Below are positions 7,877 to 16,027 of a stretch of 46,998 bases of DNA, in pieces. Below the pieces are notes generated by a model. That model searched no databases and was not told the DNA's origin. It saw nothing but the letters and a program-made list of their open reading frames with translations. The position numbers and the translations under genes were made by a program. The first letter of the stretch is position 1, and the number at the start of each line of letters is the position of its first letter. Source of the stretch: RGIG5472 sp051867615 (lineage in GTDB: Bacteria; Bacillota; Clostridia; Oscillospirales; Oscillospiraceae); NCBI GenBank assembly GCA_051867615.1, contig JBJDYU010000046.1, positions 1 through 46,998 on the forward strand, read 5' to 3'.

Positions 7877-8943
7877 GCAGCAGCTACGGAGAAAACCTCC
7901 GCTTCACCATTTTCGGCCAGTCCCACTCCCCTGCCATCGGCGTGACGGTGGAGGGACTGCCCGCAGGGCTTCCCATCGATATGGAGGAGCTGCGGCGCTT
8001 TTTAAGCCGCCGCGCGCCGGGACAGAACGACTGGTCCACGCCCCGGAAGGAGGCGGACGAGCCGGAGTTCCTGTCGGGGCTGAAAGACGGCGTCACCTGC
8101 GGCGCGCCGCTGACCGCCGTCATCCGCAACACCAACACCCGCTCCGGCGATTACGCGCCCTTTGCGGACACGCCCCGGCCGGGCCACGCGGACTACACCG
8201 CCGAGGTGAAGTTCGGCGGGGCCCAGGATACGGCGGGCGGCGGCCATTTTTCCGGCCGGCTCACCGCGCCGCTTTGCATCGCGGGCGGCATCTGCAAGCA
8301 GCTTTTGGAGCGGGAGGGTATAGAGATCCTCTCCCGCATCGCCGCCATCGCGGACGTGGAGGACCGGGGGGAGCTCGCTGCCTCTACGGCGGAAAAGCCT
8401 TTCCCTGTGGTGGACGATGCGCAGGGCGCACTCATGCGCGCGCGCATCAGCGCGGCGCGGGCTGAGGGCGACTCCGTGGGCGGCCTTATCGAATGCGTCG
8501 TGACGGGACTCCCGGCGGGTCTGGGCGACCCCATGTTCGGCGGTATGGAAAACCGCATCGCCGCCGTGGTCTTCGGCATCCCGGCGGTGAAGGGCCTGGA
8601 ATTTGGCGTGGGCTTCGCCGCGTCGAAGCTCCGGGGCAGTGAAAACAACGACCCCTTTGTTCTGCGGGACGGAAAGGTGGAGACGGAGAGCAACCGCTGC
8701 GGCGGCATCCTCGGCGGTATCACCAACGGGATGCCCCTTGTCTTCCGGGCGGCCTTCAAGCCCACGCCCTCCATCGCGAGGGAGCAGAAAACAGTGAATC
8801 TCAAAACCATGCAGCCCGCGAGCCTTGTCATCGGCGGGCGGCACGACCCCTGTATCGTGCCCCGGGCGGTGCCCTGCGTGGAGGCGGCCGCGGCCGTCGC
8901 GGTATATGACGCGCTGCTGGCGCGGAAAAAAGAGTGGAGGTAA
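7873..8943 (+). CDS. aroC: Chorismate synthase
   Basis: A 356-residue FMN-dependent enzyme that converts EPSP to chorismate by eliminating phosphate. The family signatures are all present: GQSHSPAIGVTVEGLPAG near the start, a basic RRAPGQNDWSTPRKE segment, GHADYTAEVKFGG, then AGGGHFSGRLTA with the conserved His. SIAREQKTVNLKT and a final GRHDPC with VEAAAAVAVYDAL match the C-terminus. The start is ATG 7873, overlapping the aroA stop; a longer open frame upstream is the 3' end of aroA in another frame. It requires reduced FMN, consistent with an anaerobe. Confidence 0.95.
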   Translation: MSSSYGENLRFTIFGQSHSPAIGVTVEGLPAGLPIDMEELRRFLSRRAPGQNDWSTPRKEADEPEFLSGLKDGVTCGAPLTAVIRNTNTRSGDYAPFADTPRPGHADYTAEVKFGGAQDTAGGGHFSGRLTAPLCIAGGICKQLLEREGIEILSRIAAIADVEDRGELAASTAEKPFPVVDDAQGALMRARISAARAEGDSVGGLIECVVTGLPAGLGDPMFGGMENRIAAVVFGIPAVKGLEFGVGFAASKLRGSENNDPFVLRDGKVETESNRCGGILGGITNGMPLVFRAAFKPTPSIAREQKTVNLKTMQPASLVIGGRHDPCIVPRAVPCVEAAAAVAVYDALLARKKEWR

Positions 8944-8949
8944 AAAGAG

Positions 8950-10092
8950 ATGGAACTTCAGGAACTGCGCGGCAGGATCGACCGCATTGACGACGAGCTG
9001 GTGCGCCTGTTTGCCGAGCGTATGAACGTGGCGGAGGATATCGCCCGCTGCAAGAAGGAAAAGCGTCTGGGCGTGCTGGACGCGGGACGGGAGCGGGACA
9101 AGCTCCGCGAGATCATGGACAAGACCCCGGAGGAGCTGCGGGAGTATACCTTCTCCCTCTATTCCTTGATCTTTGAGCTGAGCCGCTGCCGCCAGAGCCG
9201 CGTCCTCGGCCGCGGCTCGGAGCTGACGGAGATGATCTCCTCCGCCATCGAAAACACGCCGCCCCTCTTCCCGGAGAGCGCCACCGTGGCCTGTCAGGGC
9301 GTGGAGGGCGCATACTCCCAGCTCGCCTGCGAGCGGCTGTTCCGCCACCCCAACCAGCTGTACTTCTCCACCTTCGAGGCGGTGTTCGCCGCCATCGAAA
9401 AGGGCCTTTGCCGCTACGGCGTGATTCCGCTGGAAAACAGCACCGCCGGCTCGGTGAACATGGTCTACGACCTGATGATGCGTCACAACTTCCGCATCGT
9501 CCGCAGCGTCCGGCTGAAGGTGGACCACAACCTCCTCGCCAAGAGCGGCGCGAAGCTCTCGGATATCAAGGAAATTTACTCCCACGAGCAGGCCATCAGC
9601 CAGTGCGGCGACTTTTTGCAGGGCCTCAAGGGCGTGAAGGTCACCCGCTGCGAGAACACCGCCCAGGCGGCGAAGATGGTGGCGGAGTCCGAGCGGACGG
9701 ACGTGGCGGCGCTGGCCTCCCGGGCCTGCATGGGCCTGTACGGGCTGGAGTGTCTGGCCCCCTCCGTGCAGGACATGGGCAACAACTTCACCCGCTTCAT
9801 CTGCATCTCCCGGAATCTGGAGATCTATCCCGGCGCGGACCGCACCAGCCTGATGATGGTGCTGCCCCACCAGCCCGGTTCCCTGTACAAGGTGCTGTCC
9901 CGCTTCTATGCGCTGGGCATCAACCTGAACAAGCTGGAGAGCCGCCCCATCCCGGAGCGGAACTTCGAGTTCATGTTCTACTTCGATCTGGATACCTCCG
10001 TCTACTCTCCCCAGTTCATCCAGCTCATGGGCGAGATGCAGGACCTCTGCGAGGAGTTCTCCTACCTCGGCAGCTACAGCGAGGTGATCTGA
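8950..10092 (+). CDS. pheA: Bifunctional chorismate mutase / prephenate dehydratase (P-protein)
   Basis: A 380-residue fusion. Residues 1-85 are an AroQ-type chorismate mutase (LRGRIDRIDDELVRLFAERM, then the three-helix pattern). Residues 95-275 are prephenate dehydratase, with GVEGAYSQLA, PLENSTAGSVN and the catalytic NNFTRF. The remainder is an ACT domain with PGSLYKVLSRF and the phenylalanine-binding ESRP motif. It takes chorismate to phenylpyruvate, and Phe feedback inhibition through the ACT domain is expected from family knowledge. It begins six bases after aroC and ends one base before the aroE-aroK fusion. Chorismate made by AroC is therefore drawn into Phe and Tyr by genes of the same operon. 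Confidence 0.95.
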   Translation: MELQELRGRIDRIDDELVRLFAERMNVAEDIARCKKEKRLGVLDAGRERDKLREIMDKTPEELREYTFSLYSLIFELSRCRQSRVLGRGSELTEMISSAIENTPPLFPESATVACQGVEGAYSQLACERLFRHPNQLYFSTFEAVFAAIEKGLCRYGVIPLENSTAGSVNMVYDLMMRHNFRIVRSVRLKVDHNLLAKSGAKLSDIKEIYSHEQAISQCGDFLQGLKGVKVTRCENTAQAAKMVAESERTDVAALASRACMGLYGLECLAPSVQDMGNNFTRFICISRNLEIYPGADRTSLMMVLPHQPGSLYKVLSRFYALGINLNKLESRPIPERNFEFMFYFDLDTSVYSPQFIQLMGEMQDLCEEFSYLGSYSEVI

Positions 10093-10093
10093 G

Positions 10094-11317
10094 ATGCGCT
10101 GCGGCCTGCTGGGAGAGAAGCTGGGACACAGCTACTCTCCCGCCATCCACGCCATGCTCGGGGACTACGAGTATGAGCTGTACGAGAAGACGCCGGAGGA
10201 GCTGGCGGATTTCCTCGCAAACGGAGAATTCCACGGGCTGAACGTGACCATCCCCTATAAAAAGACGGTGCTGCCCTACTGCGCGGAGCTGTCCGACGCG
10301 GCACAGCGCATCGGCAGCGTGAACACGCTGGTGCGCCGGGCGGACGGGAGCCTCTACGGCGACAACACGGACGCTTTCGGCTTTGCCAGCATGGTGAAAA
10401 AAAGCGGCGTGGACCCCACGGGGAAAAAGGCCGTGGTGCTGGGAAGCGGCGGCGCTTCCGTCACGGTCTGTGACGTGCTGCGCCATATGGGCGCAGGGAG
10501 CGTCACGGTGATCTCCCGCAGGGGCGAGGACAACTATGAAAACCTCTTTCGCCACGGGGACGCCGAGATTCTGGTGAACACCACGCCCGTGGGGATGTAC
10601 CCGAACAACGGCGCGGCGGCGGTGGACCTCGCCGCCTTCCCGCGATGCGAGGCGGTGCTGGACATCGTCTACAATCCCGCCCGGACGGCGCTGCTGCTGC
10701 AGGCGGAGCGGCTGGGCATCCCCCACGCGGGAGGGCTGCATATGCTGGTGGCTCAGGCCAAGCGCAGCAGCGAGCTGTTTCAGTCCTGTGCCATCGACGA
10801 CGGCGAGATCGGCCGCATCGAGGGCGTTCTCTCCCGCTCCATGCAGAACATCGTTCTCGTGGGAATGCCCGGCTGCGGAAAAAGCACGCTGGCGGCACGG
10901 CTGGGCAGGGCGCTGGAGCGGGAGGTGCTGGACGCGGACGCGGAGATCGAAAAGGCCGCCGGTATGTCCATCCCGGAAATTTTTCAGCGCTACGGCGAGG
11001 AGGAGTTCCGCCGGCGGGAGACCGAGGTGCTGGCGGAGCTTGGAAAGCGCAGCGGCGCGGTGATCGCCACCGGCGGCGGCGCGGTGCTGCGGGAGGAAAA
11101 TTATCCTCTGCTCCATCAAAACGGGCTTATCTTCTGGGTGCGCCGGGATGTGGGGAGGCTCCCGAAAGAGGGCCGTCCCGTTTCGCTGAAAAGCGACCTT
11201 AACACGTTGTATGAAACGCGGCTGCCCCGCTATCAGCGCTTCGCGGACTATGAGACAGACAACAACGGAAGCGTGCAGGAGGCGGCGCGGCAGATTCTGG
11301 AGGTGATGCAGGCATGA
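10094..11317 (+). CDS. aroE-aroK: Shikimate dehydrogenase - shikimate kinase fusion
   Basis: One 407-residue frame carries two enzymes. Residues 1-245 are shikimate dehydrogenase: GHSYSPAIHAM, catalytic Lys in NVTIPYKKTV, GDNTDAFGF, and the NADP loop LGSGGASVT. From Met250 it becomes shikimate kinase: P-loop GMPGCGKST, then DADAEIEKAAGMSIPEIF, EEFRRRE, and TGGGAVLREEN. The linker is only a few residues. The product reduces dehydroshikimate and then phosphorylates shikimate. The two steps are consecutive, so channelling is possible, but the sequence does not show it. Separate aroE and aroK genes are the common arrangement; this fusion is less common though recognised in some clostridia. Confidence 0.93.
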   Translation: MRCGLLGEKLGHSYSPAIHAMLGDYEYELYEKTPEELADFLANGEFHGLNVTIPYKKTVLPYCAELSDAAQRIGSVNTLVRRADGSLYGDNTDAFGFASMVKKSGVDPTGKKAVVLGSGGASVTVCDVLRHMGAGSVTVISRRGEDNYENLFRHGDAEILVNTTPVGMYPNNGAAAVDLAAFPRCEAVLDIVYNPARTALLLQAERLGIPHAGGLHMLVAQAKRSSELFQSCAIDDGEIGRIEGVLSRSMQNIVLVGMPGCGKSTLAARLGRALEREVLDADAEIEKAAGMSIPEIFQRYGEEEFRRRETEVLAELGKRSGAVIATGGGAVLREENYPLLHQNGLIFWVRRDVGRLPKEGRPVSLKSDLNTLYETRLPRYQRFADYETDNNGSVQEAARQILEVMQA

Positions 11318-11757
11318 AGCTGCTGGTACTCAACGGTCCCAATCTGAATTTGCTCGGCGTGCGTGAGCCTGCCATATACGGCAGCGGCAGCTACGCGGCG
11401 CTGGAGGAGTTCGTCCGCGCCGCCGCGGCGGAGGCCGGGGCGGAGGTGGAGATCTTCCAGTCCAACCACGAGGGCGCGCTGGTGGATAAGATTCAGCAGG
11501 CCTACGGCGCCTTTGACGGCATCATCATCAATCCCGCCGCCTACACCCACACCAGCGTGGCCATTCTGGACGCGCTGAAGGCGGTGGCCCTCCCGGCGGT
11601 GGAGGTCCACCTGTCCGACGTGAGCAAGCGGGAGGATTTCCGCCAGATCTCCTACGCGGGCATGGCCTGCGTGAAGACCTACATGGGCCTTGGCTTTGAA
11701 GGCTACCGTCAGGCGATCTTGTACTTACAACAACTGCTGAGGGAGGAACAGGCATGA
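11314..11757 (+). CDS. aroQ: 3-dehydroquinate dehydratase, type II
   Basis: A 147-residue type II dehydroquinase, normally a dodecamer, which makes 3-dehydroshikimate. LNGPNLNLLGVREPAIYG holds the catalytic Arg and Tyr, SNHEGALVDKIQ and INPAAYTHTSVAI hold the Asn and His, and EVHLSDVSKREDFR closes the active site. Length is typical. The ATG overlaps the stop of the aroE-aroK fusion, and its own stop overlaps the aminotransferase start. Confidence 0.95.
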   Translation: MKLLVLNGPNLNLLGVREPAIYGSGSYAALEEFVRAAAAEAGAEVEIFQSNHEGALVDKIQQAYGAFDGIIINPAAYTHTSVAILDALKAVALPAVEVHLSDVSKREDFRQISYAGMACVKTYMGLGFEGYRQAILYLQQLLREEQA

Positions 11758-12941
11758 TTTCTGAAAAAATGACACAGTGGGGCGGCGGTGGCGGCGCCAT
11801 CCGCGTGCTGGCGGAGTACGGCGCACGGCGCGCCGCCGAGATCGGCGCGGAAAACGTGTTCAATCTCACCATCGGCAATCCTTCCGTGGAGCCGCCCGCC
11901 TGCGTGATCGAAAGCATGGAGCGGCTGCAGCGCACGGTGCCGCCGGAGGTGCTGCACGCCTACGCGCCCGCCCCGGGCCTTGCCTCCGTGCGGCAGAGCA
12001 TGGCGGACTACCTGAATCGCAGCTTCGGCTGGGACTATCGGGCCGAGGATATCTACATGACCTCCGGCTCCTCCGCCGCTTTGTCCATTCTGATGCGGGC
12101 GCTGCTCTCAGCGGGGGACGAGGCGCTGACCCTGACTCCCTACTTCCCGGAGTACCGGCTGTATGTGGAGTCCGTGGGCGCGGTGCTGACGGAGGCTCCC
12201 TCCGACCCGGACACCTTCCAGATCGACCTGAAGGCGGTGGAGGCGGCGCTGACGGAGAAGACCGCGGTGATGATCGTGAACTCCCCCAACAACCCCTCCG
12301 GCGTGGTGCTGTCCGAGGAGAGCCTGCGCGCTCTCGCGGCGCTGCTGGAGGAAAAGGCCCGCGTCTACGGTCATCCCATCTACATCGTCTCCGACGAGCC
12401 GTACCGGGACCTGGTCTACGGCGTGGAGGTCCCCTTCCTCCCGAGAATCTACCGCAACACCGTCTGCTGCTACTCCTTCAGCAAGGCCCTCTCCATGCCG
12501 GGCGAGCGCATCGGCTTTCTGTCCCTGCCGCCGGAGCTGGAGGATTATGAGCGGGTGCGCCTCGCGGTGTTCGGCTCCGCCCGCACCATGGGCTATCTCT
12601 GCATCCCGCCGCTGTACCAGCTGGCGGCGGCGGAGTGCATCGGCTCCACCAGCGACCTCTCCGGCTATGTGGAAAACCGCAACTGCCTGTATGACGCCCT
12701 GCAGGAGATGGGCTACACCTGCGTGCGGCCGGACGGCGCGTTCTATATCTTTCTCCGCTCGCCGGAGCCGGACGCCGGGGCCTTCTGCCAGCGGGCCATG
12801 AAGAAGGACCTGCTCATGGTGCCGGGAGACGAATTCGGCTGCCCGGGCTACGTCCGCATCGCCTACTGCGTGCCGAAGGAGCGCATCGAGCGCTCGCTGC
12901 CGGTGTTCCGCGCCCTGGCGGAGGAATACGGCCTTTGCTGA
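11754..12941 (+). CDS. PLP-dependent class I/II aminotransferase, probably aromatic
   Basis: A 395-residue fold-type I aminotransferase. Visible features are NLTIGNPSVEPP near the start, the cofactor region TSGSSAALSILMRAL, VNSPNNPSGVV, SDEPYRDLVY, and the Schiff-base Lys244 in YSFSKALSMPGERIG, followed by a C-terminal substrate-binding Arg region (YVRIAYC). The protein is the last gene of the aromatic operon and starts inside the aroQ stop codon. Its natural job is inferred to be amination of phenylpyruvate and 4-hydroxyphenylpyruvate. Specificity cannot be read from the sequence; aspartate or alanine-type activity is an alternative. Confidence 0.85.
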   Translation: MISEKMTQWGGGGGAIRVLAEYGARRAAEIGAENVFNLTIGNPSVEPPACVIESMERLQRTVPPEVLHAYAPAPGLASVRQSMADYLNRSFGWDYRAEDIYMTSGSSAALSILMRALLSAGDEALTLTPYFPEYRLYVESVGAVLTEAPSDPDTFQIDLKAVEAALTEKTAVMIVNSPNNPSGVVLSEESLRALAALLEEKARVYGHPIYIVSDEPYRDLVYGVEVPFLPRIYRNTVCCYSFSKALSMPGERIGFLSLPPELEDYERVRLAVFGSARTMGYLCIPPLYQLAAAECIGSTSDLSGYVENRNCLYDALQEMGYTCVRPDGAFYIFLRSPEPDAGAFCQRAMKKDLLMVPGDEFGCPGYVRIAYCVPKERIERSLPVFRALAEEYGLC

Positions 12942-12962
12942 TTTCGGCCTGAGAAAAAATCG

Positions 12963-12998
12963 AACGCCATCCGAAAGGACTCTTTCGGATGGCGTTTT
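12963..12998. terminator. Bidirectional intrinsic terminator after the aromatic operon
   Basis: A near-perfect 15-bp stem, AACGCCATCCGAAAG with its complement, is followed by TTTTTT on the plus strand. On the minus strand it is followed by GATTTTTT, so it can also end the convergent GNAT gene transcript. Confidence 0.85.
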
Positions 12999-13026
12999 TT
13001 CGTTTGAGCGGGCGTAGGGAAACAGG

Positions 13027-13488
13027 CTATACCACCCGGTGGACATACATCCGGCTGGGCTGCGGTTCGCCGTCGCCCTGCGCCATGCAGAGAAACTCCC
13101 AGCCGTAGCGCTCATAAAAGGCGCTGTGGTCCGTGAGCAGATACAGCGTGCCGATCCCCATTTCCTCCATGTCGCGGCAAACGCAGCGAAGCAGCCTGCC
13201 GGCAAGCCCCTGCCGGCGGTACGCCTCCTCCACATACACGGCGCAGACGTTGGGCGTCAGGTCCTTCCTGTCGTGGAAATCGTTTTCGATGACGCCCAGC
13301 CCGCCGATGATCGCCTCTCCGTCCATGGCCACATACCACTGTGGGACAGCGCTTTCATTCCGCTGGCACGCCTCCATGCTCTCGAGATAGGCGGCGAGGG
13401 GGATGTGCCATTTTTCATGAAACCAGTTCGCCGCCGGGCGCATCAGCTCCGGATGGCGGCGGATTTTCACGATCTCACAGCTGTGCAT
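13027..13488 (-). CDS. GNAT-family N-acetyltransferase
   Basis: A 153-residue GNAT protein. The acetyl-CoA binding core is visible as VCAVYVEEAYRRQGLAGRLL, the family's R/Q-x-x-G-x-G/A pyrophosphate loop, followed by a strand IGTLYLLTD and FYERYGWEF. The substrate cannot be inferred. ATG at 13488-13486 is chosen because GGGAGG lies five bases before it; a longer frame upstream lacks such a site. It is the last gene of a minus-strand run with the methyltransferase and the lipid kinase, 26 bases after the latter. Confidence 0.85.
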   Translation of the reverse strand: MHSCEIVKIRRHPELMRPAANWFHEKWHIPLAAYLESMEACQRNESAVPQWYVAMDGEAIIGGLGVIENDFHDRKDLTPNVCAVYVEEAYRRQGLAGRLLRCVCRDMEEMGIGTLYLLTDHSAFYERYGWEFLCMAQGDGEPQPSRMYVHRVV

Positions 13489-13514
13489 AGCGCCTCCCTT
13501 TTCCGCGTGAAAGC

Positions 13515-14444
13515 TCACCGGCGGCAGGTGGCGTCGGGGTCTGCCCCGGCGGGAGCGAAGAAGTTCAGCTTCTTCTCAGACAGGCGGAAGCGCACGTCCC
13601 GGGTGCGGAGGATCTCGCCGTCCAGGCAGGTGACGATGTCCTCCCGCTCGGAGGTGATGTGCACCTCCTTCGCCGTGTGGCAGTGGGCATATTTCGAGAA
13701 GCGGTGGTATTCGCCCTTGGAATACGGCCCCACGAAGCGGAGAAAGAGGGGGCGGGTGACCTCCCCCACCACGAGAGTGTTCAGCACGCCGTCGGTCATG
13801 CTGGCCTCCGGCACCGGCATGAAGCCGCCGCCGTAGTACCGGCCGTTGCAGACCGCGGCCAGGGCGAAGGCTCCCGTCTGCTCCACGCCGTCCAGCGTGA
13901 GCGTCCAGTGGGAGCAGATGTCCTTGAACAGGAAGTTCACCGCCAGCGACGCGATGTAGCTGCTCTTGCCGTCCAGAACAGAGTTGGCGCTGAAGCGGTG
14001 CACGTCCGCCGCCACCCGGGCGTCAAGGCCGCTGCAGGCGATGGTCAGGGCCAGACGGCCGTTGCAGTCGATGAGGTCCAGCTGCGTCACCGGGCCGTCA
14101 AAGAGGTTTTCCGCGTCCCGAAATTTCTCCTGATCGGGGCCGAAGTTTTTCAGAAAATCGTTGCCCGTGCCGATGGGGATGGCGGTCATGGCAGCGTTGG
14201 CGAAGCCGGCCGCGCCGTTGGCCACCTCGTTGATGGTGCCGTCGCCGCCGCAGGCGTAAAAACGCAGCTCCTCCCCCGTCTCCGCCATGGAGCGGGTGAG
14301 AGCGGTGGCGTGGCCGGGGCTCTGGGTCAGGATGCAGCTGCACTCGAGGTCGTGCTTTTCCCGCAGCGCGTCGGCCATCTCATAGATGCGGCTCACGCCG
14401 TCGCCCTTGCCGGCCTTGGGGTTGATGATGAAGATATGTTTCAT
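13515..14444 (-). CDS. Diacylglycerol kinase-family lipid kinase (YegS/DagK type)
   Basis: A 309-residue protein of the DAGK catalytic family, which phosphorylates membrane lipids such as diacylglycerol using ATP. The N-terminus reads IINPKAGKG, the nucleotide-binding motif CGGDGTINEVANG is near residues 65-77, and PIGTGNDF completes the ATP site. The C-terminal domain is a beta-sandwich, with VCNGRYYGGGF and DGVLNTLVV typical of the family. It likely works at the inner membrane face recycling lipid. It lies 21 bases after the rRNA methyltransferase gene in the same direction. Confidence 0.9.
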   Translation of the reverse strand: MKHIFIINPKAGKGDGVSRIYEMADALREKHDLECSCILTQSPGHATALTRSMAETGEELRFYACGGDGTINEVANGAAGFANAAMTAIPIGTGNDFLKNFGPDQEKFRDAENLFDGPVTQLDLIDCNGRLALTIACSGLDARVAADVHRFSANSVLDGKSSYIASLAVNFLFKDICSHWTLTLDGVEQTGAFALAAVCNGRYYGGGFMPVPEASMTDGVLNTLVVGEVTRPLFLRFVGPYSKGEYHRFSKYAHCHTAKEVHITSEREDIVTCLDGEILRTRDVRFRLSEKKLNFFAPAGADPDATCRR

Positions 14445-14465
14445 GGCGGCGTTCCCTTTCTGCCT

Positions 14466-15581
14466 TTATTTTCTGCCGTACTGGAACAAATCGCACTTGA
14501 TCATGCCGTTATAGAGCTTGCGCTTGCGGTCGGCCTCCGCGCCGAAGCTGCGCTCGAACTCCGTGTGGGAGGACAGCACCGCCACGCGCCAGGTGTCGGG
14601 GAGCTTGCGCACCGCCGCGCCGAAGGCCCGGTAGAGCTGCTCCGCCGCCTGCTTGTCCAGCAGTCGCTCGCCGTAGGGCGGGTTGGTGACGATGCGGCCG
14701 TAAGGCCCGCCCCAGTGGAAGCGGGTGGCGTCCGCCTGCTCAAAGCGGACGGTGTCCTCCACCCCGGCCTTCCGGGCGTTGTCCTGCGCCAGAGCCACGG
14801 CCCGGGGGTCGATGTCGCCGCCCCAGATCTCGTATGTGCCGTGGAACTCCTTGTCCATGGCCTCCTCCGCCGCCTCCATCCAGAGGGAGGAGGGAAGAAC
14901 GGCCCAGCGCTGGGCGTCAAAGCGGCGGTCCAGGCCCGGGGCCCGGTTCTTCGCGATGAGGGCGGCCTCGATGGGAATGGTGCCGCTGCCGCAGAAGGGG
15001 TCGCAGAGGGGGTCGCGGCCCCGGTACCGGGTCAGCAGCACCATGGCGGCGGCGAGGGTCTCCCGCAAAGGAGCCTCCAGCGAAACGGCCCGGTAGCCGC
15101 GCTTGCGGAGGCCTGGGCCGGAGGTGTCGAGGTAGAACTCCGCCACGTCGTTGCGCATGGCGAACTGGATCTGGTACAGCTCTCCCGTCTCCGGCAGCTG
15201 CTCCAGACCGTATTTCCCGCCCAGACGCACTGCCGCGGCCTTTTTGATGATCTTCTGGCAGTTGGGCAGGGAAAAGAGCTTGGAGTGCAGGGAATAGCCC
15301 TTCACGGGGAACTGCCCGTCCCGGGGGATGAAATCCTCCCAGGGCTGGCGCGCCGCCGCCTCGTACAGCTCGTCAAAGGTCTCCGCCCGTTCCTTTCCCA
15401 CCTGCAGCAGCACCCGCTCGCCGCAGCGCAGGTTCAGATTCAGCCGGCAGAGGTCCTTCCACTCGCCCTGGCAGAGCACGTGCCCGTTTTCCACCTGTAC
15501 GCCGGTCAGGCCCAGCCGCCTGATCTCGTCTCCCACCAGACTCTCCAGCCCGAAGAGACAGGGGATCATAAACTGCAGCAT
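14466..15581 (-). CDS. THUMP-domain class I SAM-dependent rRNA methyltransferase (RlmL/YpsC-like)
   Basis: A 371-residue RNA methyltransferase. The N-terminal part (FGLESLVGDEIRRLG to about residue 165) has the THUMP-type RNA-binding layout. The C-terminal part has the SAM site DPFCGSGTIPIEAALIA, an acidic GGDIDPRAV, and the catalytic NPPYGERL used for N2-guanine or N6-adenine methylation. Proteins of this length match the methyltransferase half of RlmL, which makes m2G in 23S rRNA; the exact target is not provable here. ATG 15581 is chosen at MLQFMIPCLFGLESL; the longer upstream frame has no family similarity. A promoter lies at 15648-15676 on the minus strand. Confidence 0.88.
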   Translation of the reverse strand: MLQFMIPCLFGLESLVGDEIRRLGLTGVQVENGHVLCQGEWKDLCRLNLNLRCGERVLLQVGKERAETFDELYEAAARQPWEDFIPRDGQFPVKGYSLHSKLFSLPNCQKIIKKAAAVRLGGKYGLEQLPETGELYQIQFAMRNDVAEFYLDTSGPGLRKRGYRAVSLEAPLRETLAAAMVLLTRYRGRDPLCDPFCGSGTIPIEAALIAKNRAPGLDRRFDAQRWAVLPSSLWMEAAEEAMDKEFHGTYEIWGGDIDPRAVALAQDNARKAGVEDTVRFEQADATRFHWGGPYGRIVTNPPYGERLLDKQAAEQLYRAFGAAVRKLPDTWRVAVLSSHTEFERSFGAEADRKRKLYNGMIKCDLFQYGRK

Positions 15582-15647
15582 ATCCGTAAAGTCCTTTATA
15601 GCAAGATTCCGGGCGCGGCCCGGGAAAAACGTCGATACGTCTTTTTC

Positions 15648-15676
15648 ATTATAAAAGCAGGCAGGAAAAAGCGCAA
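15648..15676 (-). promoter_or_regulatory. Promoter of the methyltransferase-lipid kinase-GNAT run
   Basis: On the minus strand, TTGCGC (15676-15671), a 17-base spacer, then a perfect TATAAT (15653-15648). Confidence 0.7.
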
Positions 15677-15746
15677 GAGGAAATGCGTGGCCCATGTCGG
15701 CGGGAGGAGATGGGGCGCGCTCCCGGCAAAAACAGGGGCGCTTTTC

Positions 15747-15783
15747 AAAAAAAGCAGGGCCTCCGCTCCCGCGAACGCCCTGC
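15747..15783 (-). terminator. Intrinsic terminator of the RNase J transcript
   Basis: On the minus strand GCAGGGC (15783-15777) pairs with GCCCTGC (15760-15754), followed by seven Ts. It lies about 245 bases beyond the RNase J stop, so structured repeat copy A is inside the RNase J 3' untranslated region. Confidence 0.65.
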
Positions 15784-15887
15784 CGTATGTTTGCCCACGC
15801 CCCATGAGGAGGGGCGTTATTTCAAATCATCTTTCCCGGGGTTTCGCGGCCCCGGTTTTCGCTGTGCGCCGCACCCCCGGAGGGCTG

Positions 15888-16027
15888 ATAAAATCATTTT
15901 TGCCGGAGCTTTGCCCCGGCAAAAATTCTTCTCGCGGCGCAAACGTGCGAATGGCCGCGCGGCGGCTCATTCGTGCGCTGCGGCGCCGCGCCTTTCTCGG
16001 GAAAGCGGCTTCGCCGCTTTCCCGAGA
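15888..16027 (+). repeat. Structured intergenic repeat, copy A
   Basis: Three hairpins in a row, read on the plus strand. First, a perfect 11-bp stem (15896-15906 with 15916-15926). Second, an outer stem GCGGCGC (15934-15940) with GCGCCGC (15983-15989), enclosing AAACGTGCGAATGG and a paired CGAATG/CATTCG. Third, a perfect 15-bp stem (15995-16009 with 16013-16027) that ends exactly at the RNase J stop codon. The same order of stems and the same core recur at 46184-46327 (inverted) and in shorter form at 23998-24115. Relative to RNase J transcription this copy is antisense. Confidence 0.75.

Noticed and set aside
15888..16027. Copy A/B read as a conserved protein (KNSxRxANV)
   Set aside because: The frames resemble each other for about 25 codons, but stems covary and indels break the frame. 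Structure explains the similarity better.
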